A DNA stretch of 32,036 nt, taken from NCBI GenBank assembly GCA_016192705.1, contig JACPTQ010000062.1, positions 1-32,036 of the forward strand, in the 5' to 3' direction. The stretch is from Deltaproteobacteria bacterium. GTDB lineage: Bacteria; Myxococcota; JACPTQ01. Made by a program: the position numbers and the translations under genes. The notes under the pieces are model-generated. The model was given only the letters and a program-made list of their open reading frames with translations, was not told the origin of the DNA and did no database searches. How positions within the stretch are numbered: position 1 is the first letter of the stretch; every line of letters begins with the position of its first letter. Positions 30,044 through 32,036 of this stretch are shown here, one piece after another.

Positions 30044-32014
30044 TTACCTCTTCGGAACGACGCCGCGTCGCTCGTCTTTCGCGCGCTTTCGCAAGAGCCG
30101 CTTGAGCCCGCGCGCCGCCATGCTCTCAACGAACGATGCGCGCATCATCGCGTCTTCGTCGAGGTCGACAACTTTCGGCTGGTGCTCGACATAACTCTCC
30201 GCGTGCAGGACCGCAGCGGGCAGCCGCTCAAGCGCCGTTTCGCAGCGCTTCGTGATGTCGCTCGATTGCGGTTTGAGCTTTTCCGTGGGCGGCGCATACC
30301 ACCCCGGCATCACGGCCATCTCTGGCACCGTATAATATTCGTGTCCGTAAAGTCGTTCGCGCGCCATCAGCTCGCGTGCCGATGGTTTGTCGTCACCGCG
30401 ACGTTTCAGGTCCGGGCGTTTTTCGGCGCACTTTCGAAGCGACGCGAAACCCGCGCGTTTCACGACCTTCAGTTCCGCGGCCTTCTCCCACGACGTGCGA
30501 AGCCCCTTCGGAATCGCCGCCCAGTACTGGTGGCAGTTGTGCCGCGCGTGCGACTCGATTAACCACCGTGACGGCTTTGGTCCCTTTGATTTTTTCGCGA
30601 CGTCCTCGGCCTCATCGATCGCAATCCGCCAAATCGCCCCGCGTTTCGCGGTGCAATCGAGGATCGACTTAAGCCCGTGGGTCTCAAGTTGATGAAGCAC
30701 CGCCTTGGTGTGCTCGGCTTCGATAACGCGCGCCCGTGCCATATCCACCTTCCACGTCGCGTTCGCCGCGGCCCTGACCTCGGCCTTAGCCCTCGCGACA
30801 TCGCGCTCGCGGTCGTCGGCCTCCTCTTTCGCCTCCTTCGCCGCGCGCTTCTTTGCCTTCGCTTCCGCGTTCAGTTTGTCGCGCTTGTGTTTGACCTCGC
30901 GTTTTTCATCGTCAGCCTTTTCCTTGTCGTCGTCGTCGCAGGGGTCATCGCAGCCCATAAATCCACAGAAAACGCCCGTCACGGCGCCGCCAACCGCGCA
31001 TCCAATGTCCTTCAAAAACTTGGCGAGGTCTTCGAGGCGTTTGACGGCCCATCTCGCGAACTCCTCCGCCTTTTTAAGAATCTTCTCAGCGACCTTGACG
31101 AGCGATTTCGCCTTGTCCTTCGCCCAATCGAGCGCCTCCTTTGCCTTTCGCAGGTACTTCTCGGCTTTTTCCTTAACCTTGTGAAACCCCTCCTTCGCAG
31201 CTTCGACGGCGTCTTTCCCGATTTCAATCGCCTCCTTAACGAGCTTCTTCCCGATCTCAAGCGGGTCAAGGAGTTCCTTGACGGCGTCAACGATTTTGTC
31301 CCAGATGCGCTGCGGGTTCACAGGACCGACCGCGATGTCGATCCCAAAGAGTTCCGCTTCGGCCCAAACGCCGCGCTCGTCGACTTCGATGTCGAGCCCG
31401 AGTCCATGGCCCAGAATTTTCGCTTCGGCTTTACCCGCGAGCTTCCAATCCGACAGGTCCCACTTGGCGCGTCCGTTAAGATCCACTTTAACGACGCCAA
31501 AACGGAACGGGGCCTCGAATGAGACGCCGCGTTGATTGATGATGACAGTCGTTCGCCCGAAATCGTGCCCGAGCACGCGCAAGGTCGATTCACCGCGCAA
31601 CTCCCAGCGTTTGAAGTCGAACGAGACCTTTCCTCTGAACTTCGCTTTCTGCACAAGGAACTTTGTTTCGCATTCAATGGTTAAGTCGTCGCGCGAGACC
31701 GTGATGCTTGCGTCGCATCGAAAAAGGCTGACCCCCGCGATCGTGACCGGCGCGAGAACCTTAATCTGTGTTGGCGCGAGCGTAATTCTTATCGCGGCGC
31801 CCGGATCGGCGCTGCCGATAACGAGCGGTGTCGGGAGAATGGGTCCCACGACAACGCCCGTGAGCGGGATTTCAACGCCCTGCTTTGCGTCGACCGGAAC
31901 TTTAACCTTGAAAACGCGCTCAAAAACACCAATAAGTTCATTGGCTTGCGCCATGGATGCCGCTGGCACACCAAGAATACCGAGAAGAGACAAGGTGACG
32001 GCAAGGAGAGACAT
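30044..32014 (-). CDS. Large exported protein: beta domain, amphipathic helices and charged coiled coil; 5' end may be outside
   Basis: From the ATG at 32014 the protein is 656 residues. It begins with a signal peptide (LLAVTLSLLGILGVPAASMAQA). Residues about 25-235 are beta-rich with two similar units (LRGESTLRVLGHDFG...RGVSFEAPF and LAGKAEAKILGHGLG...RGVWAEAEL). Residues about 240-345 are a long run of Lys/Glu/Ala amphipathic helices. A short Gly/Cys hydrophobic hairpin (GCAVGGAVTGVFCGFMGC) is followed by an acidic patch (DDPCDDDDKEK) and a charged coiled coil. The C-terminal ~200 residues are basic. I recognise no family. The frame stays open upstream of 32014 to the window edge and that ATG has no Shine-Dalgarno, so the true start may lie outside. 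Confidence 0.7.
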   Translation of the reverse strand: MSLLAVTLSLLGILGVPAASMAQANELIGVFERVFKVKVPVDAKQGVEIPLTGVVVGPILPTPLVIGSADPGAAIRITLAPTQIKVLAPVTIAGVSLFRCDASITVSRDDLTIECETKFLVQKAKFRGKVSFDFKRWELRGESTLRVLGHDFGRTTVIINQRGVSFEAPFRFGVVKVDLNGRAKWDLSDWKLAGKAEAKILGHGLGLDIEVDERGVWAEAELFGIDIAVGPVNPQRIWDKIVDAVKELLDPLEIGKKLVKEAIEIGKDAVEAAKEGFHKVKEKAEKYLRKAKEALDWAKDKAKSLVKVAEKILKKAEEFARWAVKRLEDLAKFLKDIGCAVGGAVTGVFCGFMGCDDPCDDDDKEKADDEKREVKHKRDKLNAEAKAKKRAAKEAKEEADDRERDVARAKAEVRAAANATWKVDMARARVIEAEHTKAVLHQLETHGLKSILDCTAKRGAIWRIAIDEAEDVAKKSKGPKPSRWLIESHARHNCHQYWAAIPKGLRTSWEKAAELKVVKRAGFASLRKCAEKRPDLKRRGDDKPSARELMARERLYGHEYYTVPEMAVMPGWYAPPTEKLKPQSSDITKRCETALERLPAAVLHAESYVEHQPKVVDLDEDAMMRASFVESMAARGLKRLLRKRAKDERRGVVPKR

Positions 32015-32036
32015 GTTGCGAGTCCCGAACCCATTC

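Overview
The window is GC-rich, gene-dense bacterial chromosome. Gene content suggests a free-living Gram-negative bacterium: several lipoproteins with lipoboxes, a twin-arginine signal, an Mla/Mce-type ATPase, a hybrid histidine kinase, and Asp-Ala-Gly-rich low-complexity linkers. This flavour is common in Myxococcota and related former Deltaproteobacteria. That placement is an inference; no rRNA or other phylogenetic marker is present. I see no prophage, CRISPR array or complete insertion sequence.

Layout. 1-517 has no convincing gene but holds a 52-nt hairpin element, a possible structured RNA and one copy of a diverged ~165-bp repeat. 518-6504 (+): a membrane protein, glutamine-dependent NAD+ synthetase, a receiver-GGDEF diguanylate cyclase, a lipoprotein with four PPC-like domains, a second copy of the 52-nt hairpin and a small membrane protein. 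6470-6941 (-): a RelE/RHH toxin-antitoxin pair. 7113-10972 (+): a large CHASE/PAS hybrid histidine kinase and a zinc-ribbon membrane protein. 10982-11347 (-): a DUF971 protein. 11423-15310 (+): a Tat-exported gluconate-dehydrogenase-subunit-3-like protein translationally coupled to a GMC flavoprotein, then an LpoA-like lipoprotein. 15312-17282 (-): a membrane-anchored PHP phosphoesterase downstream of an orphan MlaF-like ATPase. 17560-18423: two small genes of unknown function. 18585-20747 (-): a sirtuin gene followed by mgtE. 20802-22425 (+): a VapBC pair and an orphan MalK/UgpC-type ATPase. 22429-23526 (-): a 5'-truncated GT-C glycosyltransferase. 23692-27921 (+): an SDR lacking the catalytic Tyr, an aldehyde:ferredoxin oxidoreductase with a fused MoaD domain, and a secreted protein of unknown function. 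27918-28397 (-): a GNAT acetyltransferase. 28511-30034 (+): a HAD-IG 5'-nucleotidase. 30044-32014 (-): a large exported protein of unknown function with long amphipathic helices.

How it works together. Most genes are single housekeeping or signalling units. The clear functional pairs are the two toxin-antitoxin modules, the subunit-3/GMC dehydrogenase pair and the probable sirtuin-mgtE and mlaF-PHP operons. Two cross-cutting signals stand out. First, many genes have a -35/-10 pair spaced 17-18 nt whose -10 ends about six nt before the start codon, with no Shine-Dalgarno, which implies widespread leaderless transcripts; a minority have strong Shine-Dalgarno sites. Second, two 52-nt hairpins keep identical length, loop and bulge while their stems differ by compensatory base-pair changes. 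Two enzymes (the GMC oxidoreductase and the SDR) also lack canonical catalytic residues.
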